From: Methylophilaceae bacterium
GTDB lineage: Bacteria; Pseudomonadota; Gammaproteobacteria; Burkholderiales; Methylophilaceae
Direction: 5' to 3'
Assembly: GCA_028247015.1 (NCBI GenBank)
Contig: JAOKFJ010000006.1
Location: forward strand, 1 to 52,157
Length of the DNA: 52,157 bases
Program-made: the position numbers and the translations under genes
Shown here: piece after piece, positions 7,521 through 15,487 of the stretch
How positions within the stretch are numbered: position 1 is the stretch's first letter
Layout: every line of letters starts with the position of its first letter
Notes under the pieces: generated by a model
Told to the model about the DNA's origin: nothing
The model's database searches: none
Seen by the model: only the letters and a program-made list of their open reading frames with translations

Positions 7521-8480
7521 CTATATCCTAAAATTCTTAATTATGATTAAAGTCATCAGTAGGGCTAATAATATTTTTAAAAGTAATGGATTATAATTTT
7601 TTCCAGGTATATCTTTTTCAATTTTAATTGGTCTTTTCTCTTTCGAGTCGATATCTTTTATTGCCCCTGATAGAGCGTCTGGGTTCTCTGCCTCATAAGC
7701 TTTGTATTCAGTATTAAGAGATTTAAAGAATGAATCTAATTTAATGACCGTTGGCTCCCGTCCCTCTAAATAAGTATTACCAGAAAATAAACTCACATCA
7801 TTTGGCTCTTTTATAATTATCCAATAAAAATTAATTTTTTTCTCAGAAAAAATTGTGGCTATTTTATTTTTTACTCTTTTTGAAATTTTACCTGCACCAT
7901 CAGATAGTAATACCAATGCCTGAGAACCTGTAGTTTCAATTTCATTAAACATGAACAAGCCAGAACTAATACCTGAGCCAATATTTGTTTGATTTACTGA
8001 GGAGCGAGTAGCTGCATCAATCGCAGCGTAGGTATAGCTTCTATTTTTTGTTATTTTAGATCCGTATAAGGCTGAATTAGAAAACCCAACAATACCGATC
8101 ATATCCAATGGCCTCTTTTGAATAAAGTCCTTTAAAATTCTTCTTGTGGCAAGTGACTTTATCTCAGTTATATTTTCATTGTCGCCTCCAATAAAAGGTT
8201 TTGACATACTCACACTCCTGTCAATAACAAAAACTAGTTGAGCACCTTTACCCACCTGAGTAATAGTAGAAGATTTAGCCCATGGATTGGCAAGTATTAG
8301 GATTAAAATAACTATAATTAAAGACATGATGATTTTAGTTAGCACATTAATTTTTTTTGAAAAATTATCTTCATGAAATATATTAATATTACTAATTAGA
8401 AATTTATCAGAGACTGAGATTAGAAAAGGTAAGCAGGCGAGTGGAAGTAAAAGAAGCCAATATGGACTTATGAAGCTCAT
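7521..8480 (-). CDS. mxaC: MxaC-like von Willebrand factor A protein
   Basis: A 319-residue inner-membrane protein with two N-terminal helices (about 6-22 and 48-65), a VWA domain beginning with the metal-binding DRSVS (Asp87-Ser91) and a further LLSDGAG strand, and a C-terminal helix near 298-316. The topology matches BatA/MxaC proteins, with the VWA domain in the periplasm. It is thought to act with MxaA and MxaL in activating methanol dehydrogenase. Start and stop codons lie within 0-3 bases of the neighbouring genes, so the operon is tightly packed. Confidence 0.78.
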   Translation of the reverse strand: MSFISPYWLLLLPLACLPFLISVSDKFLISNINIFHEDNFSKKINVLTKIIMSLIIVILILILANPWAKSSTITQVGKGAQLVFVIDRSVSMSKPFIGGDNENITEIKSLATRRILKDFIQKRPLDMIGIVGFSNSALYGSKITKNRSYTYAAIDAATRSSVNQTNIGSGISSGLFMFNEIETTGSQALVLLSDGAGKISKRVKNKIATIFSEKKINFYWIIIKEPNDVSLFSGNTYLEGREPTVIKLDSFFKSLNTEYKAYEAENPDALSGAIKDIDSKEKRPIKIEKDIPGKNYNPLLLKILLALLMTLIIIKNFRI

Positions 8481-9344
8481 CTAAATTTTTCTTTCTATTG
8501 TTCTAAGAATTTTTGTAAAGCTATAAATTTCATTAAATCTTATTTTAGTAAAAAATGTTTTTGATGAATATATTTCAATGGAAGAAAGATTAATAAAAAT
8601 CTTAATTGCACCTTTGATTTCTTGGTACTTAATATTTTCGGAAATTATTTTCTCGTAATTCGAACTGTCTATATTCTGTTTGAATGATCTGTTAAATGCA
8701 TCAGTTAAAATTAAAATCGATTCAACATAGTTTTCTTTTACATTTTTTTTATGCAATTTTTTTATTTTTCTGTGTGCTTTTGCAAAGGGCCCATTCATTC
8801 TTTTTAATAGAGGGATGTCTATATTTTTATATAAAAGAATTAATATTGTTAATAAAATGACCCCACATAATATGTATAAATGTTTCATTTCAATATCGGT
8901 AACATCAGGTTTTTTTTGTTCGATAGAATTCAGTAAAATATCATTGAGCTTCGAATCAGCTACTCTTGTATACCAGTATAATTTTTTTGGCATTAAAACA
9001 TTATCATCATTTATTTTATATTTGTGGGTTGGAAGTGTGAAATTTCCACTTCCGGTTTTTTGAAAAGTTTGATAAATGATTTTATTTGTAAATATATACT
9101 TACCCGCTTTTTGTTCAATGTTATTTGATTGGCTAATAAATTTTAAATCTTTATTTTTTTTTATGATTAACTCGGGAGTCTGCATAAATTTTTTATTTAT
9201 AATTATTTTATCTTGAACAACTATAAGGTCACCTAGTTGAAAGCCATACTTAATATTTACAATTGAATTACTCTTTTCATAATTTGCTGCAGAAGCAATA
9301 AAAGCAATTAATATTAGGCTACAGAAAAGGAAGATTTTTTTCAT
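8481..9344 (-). CDS. mxaA: MxaA-like protein
   Basis: A 287-residue protein with an N-terminal signal helix (about 4-20), a periplasmic beta-rich segment to about 150, a membrane helix at about 155-172 and a basic cytoplasmic C-terminal part. Size and topology fit MxaA, which in Methylobacterium mutants is linked to calcium insertion into methanol dehydrogenase. The gene overlaps mxaS by 4 bases and abuts mxaC. Sequence similarity within this family is weak and I name it largely from its place between the DUF58 and VWA genes. Confidence 0.7.
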   Translation of the reverse strand: MKKIFLFCSLILIAFIASAANYEKSNSIVNIKYGFQLGDLIVVQDKIIINKKFMQTPELIIKKNKDLKFISQSNNIEQKAGKYIFTNKIIYQTFQKTGSGNFTLPTHKYKINDDNVLMPKKLYWYTRVADSKLNDILLNSIEQKKPDVTDIEMKHLYILCGVILLTILILLYKNIDIPLLKRMNGPFAKAHRKIKKLHKKNVKENYVESILILTDAFNRSFKQNIDSSNYEKIISENIKYQEIKGAIKIFINLSSIEIYSSKTFFTKIRFNEIYSFTKILRTIERKI

Positions 9345-10183
9345 ATATATGTACTCATGAAGTATTTTTGTATACTTTCAATATCAATATATTCATTTAT
9401 AACTATCTGCTTTAATTGTTTTTTTGAAAAAATTTGAAATATTTCTTCTTTTGTATTCTTATAATCTTCTAATATTTTTTCCTTAATACTTGGCCTTAGA
9501 AATACTTCATGCTCTAAATCTAATTCTGAGTCTATAAACTTTCTAAAGCCATACTTTGGCAGCTTTTTAATTTCACCTTCAGAAGAAATAAATAAAGGTA
9601 TTACGTGATGATTTGATAGATGATTTAGTATTTTTTCAATCTTATCAGATGGATAATGAAAATCAGATACCCAAAAGATGAGAGATTTTTCTTCGGGTAA
9701 GTATTTATTTATATCCTCCGCAGCATTACTGGATGACTTATCTGAATTAAATTCAATAGCATCTATCCATTGATTAATATATTCAAGGTTATCTCCAGGC
9801 TCCAGGATAAAATTATTACTGATCATATCGTTATAGCAAAGCATACTAAATCTATCCCCTTGCTCTATTGCCGAGGCAGAAATTATTTTTGATAAATCTT
9901 TAATAATCGTGTTATTTTTTTTATCTACAGACATTGAGCTAGAGATATCACATAAAGCAATTAAATTAATTGGGTTGTTTAAATTGTATGTTTTTACGTA
10001 TATATTTTCGTTGGGGTCAGTAATCGAATTTTTAATATCAATCCGAGTTAAATCAGGGTGATCATTAAAGTTTTTTGATCCACTATACTCAAAGTCATTA
10101 CCTATTTTAGAGCTTAGATTATTCCCGTATTTATTATTCCGTGAGCGCCAAGACACAGAGTAGGAAAATGGAGTTGTTTTCAA
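9341..10183 (-). CDS. mxaS: MxaS-like DUF58 protein
   Basis: A 280-residue soluble protein of the DUF58 type, which are VWA-like cytoplasmic partners of MoxR ATPases. The N-terminal SVSWRSR segment and the MIDAS-like DISSS (Asp79-Ser83) are visible, followed by SLIFWVSDF in the core. The MoxR-DUF58 pair is a widespread chaperone module; in methylotrophs it is MxaR-MxaS. The gene lies 7 bases after mxaR and overlaps mxaA, consistent with one transcript. Confidence 0.8.
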   Translation of the reverse strand: MKTTPFSYSVSWRSRNNKYGNNLSSKIGNDFEYSGSKNFNDHPDLTRIDIKNSITDPNENIYVKTYNLNNPINLIALCDISSSMSVDKKNNTIIKDLSKIISASAIEQGDRFSMLCYNDMISNNFILEPGDNLEYINQWIDAIEFNSDKSSSNAAEDINKYLPEEKSLIFWVSDFHYPSDKIEKILNHLSNHHVIPLFISSEGEIKKLPKYGFRKFIDSELDLEHEVFLRPSIKEKILEDYKNTKEEIFQIFSKKQLKQIVINEYIDIESIQKYFMSTYI

Positions 10184-10190
10184 TTTATTT

Positions 10191-11270
10191 CTATCCTAAT
10201 TCTGGTGTTGGTACTTTTAATAGAATCTCATTTGAAAATTCTCTGAGTAATTCTATTCTGTTATTCTCATATATTCGACTGAGGACTAACCTATGCGCCA
10301 TAACTTCATGAAAAATTTCATTTATATCGATAGGCTCAATATATGTTCTATTGTTTAACCATGCATTAACTTTGGCTGCTTTAATGAGCATAATCATTCC
10401 TCTTGGACTTGCTCCAGCAATAATGAAATCATCTATATCTACATCTTTAATGTTGATACCGAATTTCTTAGGGTTCTCAGTAGCTAGCCATAAATTCTCA
10501 ACATAGTTTTTTATATGATCGCTAGCTTGGATAGCATCTTGGATTGAGTCAGATACTTCATTTAACTCTTTGCAGTCAAATTTAGGGGATGGTATAGCCT
10601 CTACTAATTTTGCGGTATTTTGAAATTTACTTTCAAAGATTATTGAATCACGTAACTTCTTATCCTTGGGTGCTTGAATTGAGATTTCCATCATAAATCT
10701 ATCCCTAGCAGCCGCAGGCAGCTCAAATGTTTCATTCTTTTCCACTTGATTACGATCTGCAAAAACTACCATATGAGGTAAAAAAACATCCTTATTAAAA
10801 GCGCTAATTGATTTTTCTGCCATTGCCCTCAAAAGCAAGGAATGAACTTGTGGCCTTGCCCTGTTAATTTCATTAAAAAAGAAAATTGATAAATCTTCAC
10901 CTTTTTTAAGAATGGGACCATTTGATATGCTAGGTTTTCCTTGGCTATTTATAGAGGCATGATAAATAATATCATTTGGCATTAAATCAACTGTTCCTTC
11001 TACTCGCTCATATTCTCCGCCAATTAGTTTTGTGATAATTTGTAAAAGAGTTGTTTTTCCAACACCAACCCCTCCTTCTAGCAAGACATGCCCCCTTGCG
11101 AATAGACTAATTATGATAAGTTTTACTGCTTTTTCTTGGCCCAGAATAATATTATTAGCATCTGTTTGAATTTTTTTTGCATAACTTCGCCAATCTTCAA
11201 CTGCTGATAAAATTTTTTTTTCTGGTCCATAACTAGGAGTTAGTAATTTATTTGTTGAGTTAGTTTTCAT
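10191..11270 (-). CDS. mxaR: MoxR-family AAA+ ATPase, MxaR
   Basis: A 359-residue AAA+ ATPase of the MoxR type. Walker A is GGVGVGKT (66-73) and the Walker B/INRA motif is FFFNEINRARP (about 130-140), where the usual DE is NE (Asn133, Glu134). The sensor region PAAARDRFMMEI and the C-terminal ASPRGMIMLIKAAKVNAWL are typical. MoxR proteins remodel or activate partner proteins using ATP; in methylotrophs MxaR is needed for active methanol dehydrogenase. It is the first gene of the mxaRSACKL run, transcribed away from the rhodopsin cluster. A TATAAT sequence lies about 40 bases upstream of its ATG. Confidence 0.87.
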   Translation of the reverse strand: MKTNSTNKLLTPSYGPEKKILSAVEDWRSYAKKIQTDANNIILGQEKAVKLIIISLFARGHVLLEGGVGVGKTTLLQIITKLIGGEYERVEGTVDLMPNDIIYHASINSQGKPSISNGPILKKGEDLSIFFFNEINRARPQVHSLLLRAMAEKSISAFNKDVFLPHMVVFADRNQVEKNETFELPAAARDRFMMEISIQAPKDKKLRDSIIFESKFQNTAKLVEAIPSPKFDCKELNEVSDSIQDAIQASDHIKNYVENLWLATENPKKFGINIKDVDIDDFIIAGASPRGMIMLIKAAKVNAWLNNRTYIEPIDINEIFHEVMAHRLVLSRIYENNRIELLREFSNEILLKVPTPELG

Positions 11271-11309
11271 ATTTTTTTATTAAAACTTTTGTAAGAAATT
11301 TCAACAACT

Positions 11310-11315
11310 ATTATA
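11310..11315 (-). promoter_or_regulatory. Candidate -10 box for the mxa operon
   Basis: On the minus strand a perfect TATAAT lies about 40 bases upstream of the mxaR ATG, in the context TCCTATAATAG. No good TTGACA is found 16-18 bases further upstream, so support is partial. The rest of the 11271-11477 region between the two divergent operons is very AT-rich, with a 9-base direct repeat TATAATTTA at 11372 and 11386, and must also hold the proteorhodopsin promoter. Confidence 0.35.
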
Positions 11316-11477
11316 GGAGTATTTGAATAAAATAGAACTAAATTTTTTTTTAAAAACGCCTCTTAATATATTATAATTTATGATGTATAATTTATAATTA
11401 GTATGCGAACAGATATATCTTTACTTAACATTTTTTTTAATCACGTAATATTTTAATTTAAACAGGGGAGTTTTATT

Positions 11478-12164
11478 ATGTTAGATCCAAATGATTTTGT
11501 CGGGGTAAGTTTTTGGCTATTATCCGCGGCAATGGTAGCTGCAACGTTTTTTTTCTGGGTAGAAAGAGATAGAGCTGAAGGTAAATGGAAAACATCACTT
11601 ACAGTTGCTGCAATGGTTACAGGTATAGCAGCGATTCATTATTTCTACATGAGAGGAGTATGGATAGATACAGGTGCTTCACCTACGGTATTTAGATATG
11701 TAGATTGGCTATTAACAGTGCCACTACAAATTGTTGAGTTTTATTTAATATTAGCTGCTATTGCAGTTGTAGCGATATCAGTATTTTGGCGTTTACTAAT
11801 TGCATCAGTAGTTATGCTTGTAGCTGGTTACCTAGGCGAAGTTGGTACTGTAGGCCTGTGGTCTGGTTTCACAGTAGGTATGATAGCTTGGCTATACATC
11901 ATCTACGAAGTATTTGCAGGTGAAGCTAGTAAAATTAGTGCAAGTAAAGGTACTGCCGCAAGTAAAAAAGCATTTAATGCTTTAAGACTCATCGTTACTG
12001 TTGGTTGGTCTATATATCCAATAGGGTATTTCCTTGGTTACACTGGAAGTGCAGATGCAGGTACTTTAAATTTAGTCTATAACCTAGCTGACTTTGTTAA
12101 TAAGATAGCATTTGGTGTAGTTATATGGGCAGCAGCAACATCAGGTTCAAAAGCTACTAGATAA
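11478..12164 (+). CDS. Proteorhodopsin, light-driven proton pump (blue-type)
   Basis: A 228-residue seven-helix microbial rhodopsin. Key residues by comparison with proteorhodopsin: retinal-binding Lys209 in LADFVNK, Schiff-base counterion and proton acceptor Asp76, Thr80, proton donor Glu87 (the D/T/E pump motif in DWLLTVPLQIVE), second counterion Asp205, Arg73 and His54. The spectral-tuning position is Gln84, which in characterised proteorhodopsins gives blue absorption. Unlike many homologues it lacks an obvious N-terminal signal peptide. GGGGAG lies 8 bases before the ATG, a strong ribosome-binding site, and a strong terminator follows, so it may be expressed as its own abundant transcript. 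It lies 207 bases from the divergent mxaR. Retinal would come from the downstream genes. Confidence 0.97.
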   Translation: MLDPNDFVGVSFWLLSAAMVAATFFFWVERDRAEGKWKTSLTVAAMVTGIAAIHYFYMRGVWIDTGASPTVFRYVDWLLTVPLQIVEFYLILAAIAVVAISVFWRLLIASVVMLVAGYLGEVGTVGLWSGFTVGMIAWLYIIYEVFAGEASKISASKGTAASKKAFNALRLIVTVGWSIYPIGYFLGYTGSADAGTLNLVYNLADFVNKIAFGVVIWAAATSGSKATR

Positions 12165-12193
12165 AGTCTTTGGAACTCGAGTATTAGTTTTTT

Positions 12194-12226
12194 AAAAAAC
12201 GCGTCAGGAATGACGCGTTTTTTTTT
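12194..12226 (+). terminator. Rho-independent terminator between the two opsin genes
   Basis: A 13-base perfect stem built on ACGCGTCA/TGACGCGT with a GGAA tetraloop and a run of nine T on the plus strand. It ends 23 bases before the next ATG, leaving no room for a separate downstream promoter. It therefore probably attenuates transcription from the proteorhodopsin gene into the second opsin and carotenoid genes rather than ending the cluster. Confidence 0.92.
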
Positions 12227-12249
12227 AAAGTTAGAAATTAGGAGATAAG

Positions 12250-12987
12250 ATGGAAGTAGTAGATTTCAACTTAATATATAACTCATTGTCTTTTGCTATA
12301 GCAGCTTTTGGTGCAAGCACAGTTTTCTTTTTTGCACAGCGCTCCCAAGTAGCTCCTGCATATAAAACAGCTCTCACATTGTCTGGTTTAGTTTGCCTAA
12401 TTGCTTTTTATCATCACTTAAGAATGTTTGAAAGTTTCAATAATGCTTATACCTTAGTCTATGGTGAGATTATTGTATCGGGTATTCGTTTTGATGTTAC
12501 TTACCGATATCTCAGTTGGTTATTGACTGTTCCTTTACTATTACTTCAATTAGTACTTGTGATGCGCTTAAGCAAAGAGGAAACATATTCTAGGGGAATA
12601 AAGTTAGTATTTGCGGCAATATTGATGCTTCTATTAGGCTATCTTGGAGAAGGGTCGGTTACTTTTAGCCAGCTAGGTGATCGATGGGTCTATTGGTTAC
12701 TTGCGATGATTCCATTCTTATATATTCTTTATAATTTAGTAATAGCTTTAGCACCTTTAATTTTAAAGCAACCAAAAAGCGTTCAAAATTTGATAAGCAA
12801 TACAAGATGGCTACTTATTATTTCGTGGGCTTTTTACCCAATCATATATTTATTTCCAATGATTAACCAAGAAGCTTCTTACGTAGGAATCCAAGTAGGC
12901 TATACATTAGCTGATGTATTATCAATTGGTATTTTTGGTGTGATGATTTATATGATTGCCCAACGCAAATCAGATGCAGGGGCATAA
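12250..12987 (+). CDS. Rhodopsin-fold protein lacking the retinal-binding lysine
   Basis: A 245-residue seven-helix protein that aligns along its length with the upstream proteorhodopsin. Retained: His55, Arg86, Thr93, the YLGE turn of helix D/E, the helix-six Trp193 with Tyr-Pro, and Asp222 (second counterion). Changed: the Schiff-base Lys is Ile226 in LADVLSIGIFG, the proton acceptor Asp is Ser89, and the donor Glu is Gln100. No other lysine lies in helix seven. It therefore cannot form a retinylidene Schiff base at the usual site or pump protons conventionally. The frame is intact, with AGGAG 5 bases before the ATG, so it does not look like a decaying gene. It leads the crtE-blh operon. 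A role as a non-covalent retinal or carotenoid binder, or as a partner of the proton pump, is possible but unproven. Confidence 0.93.
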   Translation: MEVVDFNLIYNSLSFAIAAFGASTVFFFAQRSQVAPAYKTALTLSGLVCLIAFYHHLRMFESFNNAYTLVYGEIIVSGIRFDVTYRYLSWLLTVPLLLLQLVLVMRLSKEETYSRGIKLVFAAILMLLLGYLGEGSVTFSQLGDRWVYWLLAMIPFLYILYNLVIALAPLILKQPKSVQNLISNTRWLLIISWAFYPIIYLFPMINQEASYVGIQVGYTLADVLSIGIFGVMIYMIAQRKSDAGA

Positions 12988-13040
12988 TCAGATTGAAATT
13001 ATTGAATAAAAAAAGATGGCTTTGTAGAAGGTTTTTATAG

Positions 13041-14021
13041 TTGAATAAGATTATGAAAATTTTTTTAGGAAACGAATCTTTTACACCGCCTGAAGCAAAT
13101 AAATTTTTAGATGTAGTTAAAAATGAATTTGCCAAAAGCTTTGAAGTGGAAGACAAATTTTTATCTGCTTGGTTACATCATCATGGAGAATCTCAAGGTA
13201 AATGGCTGCGAGCAAGACTTGCATTAGCAGCAGGGGGGTTGTTAGGTTTATCCAGTCAAACATCTATAAATTGGGCGGTAGTATGTGAATTAATCCACAG
13301 TGCATCCTTACTTCACGATGATGTATGCGATCAGGATTCTCTTAGAAGAGGACAAAGTAGTGTTTGGAAAGCATACGGCATTTCTGCAGCTATTTGCACA
13401 GGCGATTATTTAATTGCTGAATCATTTAGGAAGATTACTGAAATTGAGGAAGGGTGGCACCAAACAATTTTATTGAAATTATTATCTTGTTCAGTTAAGG
13501 AGATAATTTTTGGACAATCTAAAGATGTTAGTTTCGATGTACTTGATATGTCATGGGATGAATATATGAAAATGGTAATAAATAAAACGTCTCCGTTTAT
13601 AGCACTACCAATGATGGGGATGTTCAAATGCAAAGAATGTTCAATTGATGAATGTAATGGGCTTCAAGAAGCATCAAATTATTTAGGTTTGTCCTATCAG
13701 TATCTAAATGACGTTGAGAATTTAGTAGGGATTAACCAAGATATTTTTTCTGATATATATAAAGGTCATCCAAATGGGATGCTAATTAATATTCTAGAAA
13801 AGTTAGATCTAGAGAATAAGTTAAAAATAAAAGAAGAGCCAAAACTACTAATTAACTATATTAATAAAAAATCTATTCGGGAGCAAAAAAGTAATATAAA
13901 TAATTTACTTGAAGATGCAAGAAATCAATTCCATAGAGTCCCTATGGTAGTTCAGCCTGTTTTGGTATCAATTGAAGATGAAATTAATGACAGACTAGAA
14001 AGTCTTATGGAAGAAGAATAG
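13041..14021 (+). CDS. crtE: Geranylgeranyl diphosphate synthase-like polyprenyl synthetase
   Basis: A 326-residue trans-isoprenyl diphosphate synthase. It has GKWLRARL (53-60) and the first Asp-rich motif DDVCD (93-97) with LRRG following, both used to bind the allylic diphosphate and magnesium. The second motif is degenerate: NDVEN (223-227) instead of DDxxD, without the usual downstream Gly-Lys. By context it supplies GGPP for phytoene synthesis. The TTG start at 13041 has GAAGG 9 bases upstream; the ATG at 13053 would shorten it by 4 residues. Its stop overlaps the crtI GTG by one base. A loss of activity, or replacement by another GGPP source, cannot be excluded given the altered motif. 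Confidence 0.85.
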   Translation: MNKIMKIFLGNESFTPPEANKFLDVVKNEFAKSFEVEDKFLSAWLHHHGESQGKWLRARLALAAGGLLGLSSQTSINWAVVCELIHSASLLHDDVCDQDSLRRGQSSVWKAYGISAAICTGDYLIAESFRKITEIEEGWHQTILLKLLSCSVKEIIFGQSKDVSFDVLDMSWDEYMKMVINKTSPFIALPMMGMFKCKECSIDECNGLQEASNYLGLSYQYLNDVENLVGINQDIFSDIYKGHPNGMLINILEKLDLENKLKIKEEPKLLINYINKKSIREQKSNINNLLEDARNQFHRVPMVVQPVLVSIEDEINDRLESLMEEE

Positions 14022-15487
14022 TGAAGACTGTAGCAATTATTGGTGGTGGTTTAGGTGGAATAGCGTCAGCAATTCGGTTTAAATCTAGAGGTTATGAGGT
14101 CTCCTTATATGAAAGGTTAGATGAGCTTGGTGGACGCGCTCAAAAATTTAGTAAAGATGGCTACCTTCACGATGCAGGACCAACAGTTATAACAGCACCT
14201 TACTTATTCAAAGAATTGTTTTCTCTTCTAAATGAAAATATAGATAATTATGTAACATTCAAACCATTAGATCCTTGGTATAGATTTTATTTTAATGATG
14301 GAACAGGATTTGATTACGGACCTGACAGAAGAAAAATGCTTGAACAGATTGATCAAATATCCCCGAAAGATGTTGATGGTTATTTGAGGATGCTTAAAAG
14401 AGCTGAGGAAATATTTGAGCTAGGTTACGAGAGACTTGCTAGTGAACCATTTAATAAGATTTTTAAAATGGTACGGTATGGGCCAGATATTATAAGGTTA
14501 GGAGGATACAAATCAGTTTACGGTTTTGTTTCTAAATACTTAGAGCACCCCAATTTAAGGCAAGCATTTTCAATTCAACCACTTTTAGTTGGAGGCAATC
14601 CTTTTACGACATCTTCAATATATGCCTTGATTCATGCATTAGAGCAAAAGTGGGGGATATCATTTGCAATGGGAGGAACTAATCACTTAGTTAAAGAGTT
14701 AAAGAATCTCATGGAAAGACATGGCGTAAATATTCATTATGAGCATGACGTTGATGAATTTATTACCAATAAAAATTCAGTAAAAAGTATTAAGTTTTTA
14801 AATGGAAAAGAAGTAACAGCCGATATTATTGTAAGTAATGCTGATCCAATTCAGGTAAATAGTGAATTTCTTAGAAATAGTAAAATATCATGGCATAACC
14901 AGATACTTAAAAAATATGCTAAACATTCAATGGGTCTATTTGTATTATTTTTTGGATCAAAAAAACAATATAAAAATGTTGCGCACCATACAATTTGGAT
15001 GGGACCCAGATATAAAGAACTACTAGAAGATATTTTTGACAGGCATCACTTGGCGGATGATTTCTCTATATATCTTCATAGACCGACAGCTACTGACTCT
15101 TCATTTGCTCCAGAAGGTCATGATTCATACTATGCGCTAGTCCCAGTTCCAAATTTAAAGGGAAATTATAATTGGAATGAAATTAAGGATAGCTTTTCTG
15201 AAAAGATATTAGGCTCATTGGATAAAACTATAATGCCAGGAATTTTGACAAATGCTGTTTGTAAATTTAGCATGACTCCAATAGATTTTAAAAATAATTA
15301 TAGAACACCCTATGGAAGTGGTTTCTCTATAGCACCAATTTTGACTCAATCTGCATGGTTTAGGACACACAACCAGGACGATAAATATAAAAATTTGTAT
15401 TATGTTGGTGCCGGGACTCATCCAGGAGCTGGGATACCTGGCGTATTAAATTCTGCAAAAGTAGTCGATAATATAATTCACCCATGA
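14021..15487 (+). CDS. crtI: Phytoene desaturase
   Basis: A 488-residue FAD-dependent desaturase converting phytoene to lycopene. The dinucleotide-binding GGGLGG (8-13) is followed by the family signature YERLDELGGRAQKF and DAGPTVI. The C-terminal GAGTHPGAGIPGVLNSAK is the conserved carotenoid-oxidoreductase motif. The length is normal for bacterial CrtI. The start is GTG, overlapping the crtE stop; the end overlaps crtB as ATGA. It acts at the membrane between CrtB and CrtY in making beta-carotene, the precursor of retinal. Confidence 0.96.
   Translation: MKTVAIIGGGLGGIASAIRFKSRGYEVSLYERLDELGGRAQKFSKDGYLHDAGPTVITAPYLFKELFSLLNENIDNYVTFKPLDPWYRFYFNDGTGFDYGPDRRKMLEQIDQISPKDVDGYLRMLKRAEEIFELGYERLASEPFNKIFKMVRYGPDIIRLGGYKSVYGFVSKYLEHPNLRQAFSIQPLLVGGNPFTTSSIYALIHALEQKWGISFAMGGTNHLVKELKNLMERHGVNIHYEHDVDEFITNKNSVKSIKFLNGKEVTADIIVSNADPIQVNSEFLRNSKISWHNQILKKYAKHSMGLFVLFFGSKKQYKNVAHHTIWMGPRYKELLEDIFDRHHLADDFSIYLHRPTATDSSFAPEGHDSYYALVPVPNLKGNYNWNEIKDSFSEKILGSLDKTIMPGILTNAVCKFSMTPIDFKNNYRTPYGSGFSIAPILTQSAWFRTHNQDDKYKNLYYVGAGTHPGAGIPGVLNSAKVVDNIIHP

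Noticed and set aside
12250-12987. Second opsin as a xanthorhodopsin-type pump or a sensory rhodopsin
   Set aside because: Both classes need the helix-seven lysine, which is Ile here; the carboxylates used for pumping are also absent.
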